A stretch of 64,000 nucleotides of DNA from Tenacibaculum ovolyticum DSM 18103 (lineage in GTDB: Bacteria > Bacteroidota > Bacteroidia > Flavobacteriales > Flavobacteriaceae), in assembly GCF_000430545.1 (NCBI RefSeq), contig NZ_AUMF01000009.1:124001-188000 (forward strand), in the 5' to 3' direction. The position numbers and the translations under genes were made by a program. Under the pieces are notes generated by a model, which worked only from the letters and a program-made list of their open reading frames with translations, had not been told where the DNA came from and did not search any database. Of the stretch, positions 63,059 to 64,000 are shown piece by piece. Position 1 is the stretch's first letter, and each line of letters begins with the position of its first letter.

Positions 63059-64000
63059 TTAAATACTCTCTCCTAATTCTTTTAGTTTAGATGTATTCTC
63101 TGCCATCATTAATTCATCAATAATTTTCTGAATATCTCCATTTATAATATTTGATAAATCATATAAGGTTAATCCAATTCTATGATCTGTCATACGTCCT
63201 TGCGGAAAATTATAAGTTCTAATTTTTGCAGATCTATCACCTGAAGTAACCATTGTACCTCTCTTTAAAGCATCAGCAGCATTTTTCTTTGCTAACTCCA
63301 TTTCGTATAAACGAGAACGTAATACTTTAAAGGCTTTTTCCTTATTTTTATGCTGCGATTTCTGATCTTGACATTGCGCTACTAAACCAGTAGGAATGTG
63401 TGTTAAACGCACCGCTGAATACGTTGTATTTACTGATTGACCTCCTGGACCTGATGAACAGAAAAAATCAATACGTACTTCTTTTGGGTTTATTACTACA
63501 TCAAACTCTTCTGCTTCTGGAAAAACCATACAAGTTGCTGCCGATGTATGTACACGTCCTTGTGTTTCTGTTTGTGGTACACGTTGTACACGATGCACAC
63601 CTGCTTCAAACTTTAAAGTACCATATACATCATCTCCAGAAACTTCAAACTGAATTTCTTTAAATCCTCCATTAGTACCCTCAGAATAATCTACCGTAGA
63701 AACTTTCCAACCTTTACCCTCGCAATATTTAGTGTACATTCTAAATAATTCTCCTGCAAAAATACTTGCTTCATCTCCTCCTGCTCCTGCTCTAAGCTCA
63801 ACTACTGCATTCTTGGCATCTTCTGGGTCTTTAGGGATTAACATAAATTTAATCTCATCCTCTAAAACAGGAATACGCTTTTTAGCATCATCCATTTCCA
63901 TTTTAGCCATTTCAGTCATTTCCGGATCACTTCCATCAGCTATAATTTCTTTAGCTTCTTCAATTGAATCATTCAGGCTTTTATACTCATCACCTTTCTT
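63059..64000 (-). CDS. prfA: peptide chain release factor 1, N-terminus beyond the window
   Basis: The frame is open to the window edge (314 codons), so the 5' end lies outside; an internal ATG at 63919 is not the true start because the conserved '[20 protein letters not shown]' precedes it. The RF1 pattern is clear: '[20 protein letters not shown]', '[18 protein letters not shown]' and the peptidyl-transferase motif GGQ in '[17 protein letters not shown]'. It terminates translation at UAA and UAG. There is no programmed frameshift. It is unrelated to the T6SS. Confidence 0.93.
   Translation of the reverse strand, partial: KKGDEYKSLNDSIEEAKEIIADGSDPEMTEMAKMEMDDAKKRIPVLEDEIKFMLIPKDPEDAKNAVVELRAGAGGDEASIFAGELFRMYTKYCEGKGWKVSTVDYSEGTNGGFKEIQFEVSGDDVYGTLKFEAGVHRVQRVPQTETQGRVHTSAATCMVFPEAEEFDVVINPKEVRIDFFCSSGPGGQSVNTTYSAVRLTHIPTGLVAQCQDQKSQHKNKEKAFKVLRSRLYEMELAKKNAADALKRGTMVTSGDRSAKIRTYNFPQGRMTDHRIGLTLYDLSNIINGDIQKIIDELMMAENTSKLKELGESI

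Noticed and set aside
63059..64000. Release factor 2 with a programmed frameshift
   Set aside because: The N-terminal and core motifs are of RF1 type and the frame is continuous to the window edge.

Overview
The window is AT-rich, single-copy bacterial DNA from a member of the Bacteroidetes, most likely a marine Flavobacteriaceae. A Tenacibaculum-like genus is a guess. The evidence is: type IX secretion (T9SS) cargo with type A and type B C-terminal sorting domains, a PorP/SprF protein, promoters of the Bacteroidetes TTG-N17-TAnnTTTG form, a tmRNA tag GENNYALAA, DUF-type Bacteroidetes lipoproteins, and a subtype iii type VI secretion system (T6SSiii), which is known only from Bacteroidetes.

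Region 1 (1-31.7 kb) is mostly ordinary chromosome. In order it holds: the tail of a probable HPr-kinase-like gene and a nucleotidyltransferase-family gene; mpl (cell-wall recycling, minus strand); a T9SS type B adhesin-like protein, PorP/SprF and an OmpA-family protein in one operon; a 2051-aa alpha-2-macroglobulin and a small beta-barrel; TfoX-N, DUF4136, S8 protease and M28 peptidase genes (minus); kdsA; a transglutaminase-like gene followed by a collapsed paralogue (pseudogene); DUF1801; a histidine kinase; a membrane protein, winged-helix regulator and CreD in one operon; a DUF2809 protein; an outer-membrane barrel protein; a GEVED/T9SS type A protein; DUF3820; a saccharopine/alanine-dehydrogenase-like enzyme; tmRNA (ssrA); and an XRE-S24 repressor whose promoter lies inside a perfect palindrome.

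Region 2 (31.7-62.4 kb, all minus strand) is a T6SSiii locus. The structural part (62434 down to 47053) encodes TssB, TssC, TssE, TssF, TssH/ClpV, a TssG-like protein, TssN, TssK, two TssO-like proteins, a PKD protein (probable TssP), TssR and a winged-helix/two-TM protein. The Hcp-like TssD has its own promoter and terminator. A tightly packed 14-kb cargo operon then runs from VgrG (45976) to 31752. It contains a 56-aa VgrG-tail-like miniprotein, a 4-TM protein, two tandem DUF2931 lipoproteins, a Tle1-type phospholipase effector, an unrecognised 336-aa protein, a PAAR-like DUF4280 spike protein that overlaps an unrecognised 820-aa protein (candidate effector), and a tail of five small genes. 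Three of those five belong to one previously unnamed paralogous family. These look like effector/immunity modules being amplified by tandem duplication. One junction still carries the first codons of a lost phospholipase copy.

Region 3 (62.4-64 kb) holds a non-coding gap and the partial prfA gene (peptide chain release factor 1, minus strand).

How the genes work together: TssB/C form the contractile sheath around TssD tubes, on a baseplate of TssE/F/G/K. ClpV recycles the sheath. TssN/O/P/R and the winged-helix protein are the likely envelope complex that replaces TssJLM. VgrG plus the PAAR-like protein form the spike that carries Tle1 and probably the 820-aa protein. The lipoproteins and small proteins next to them are the likely self-protection set.
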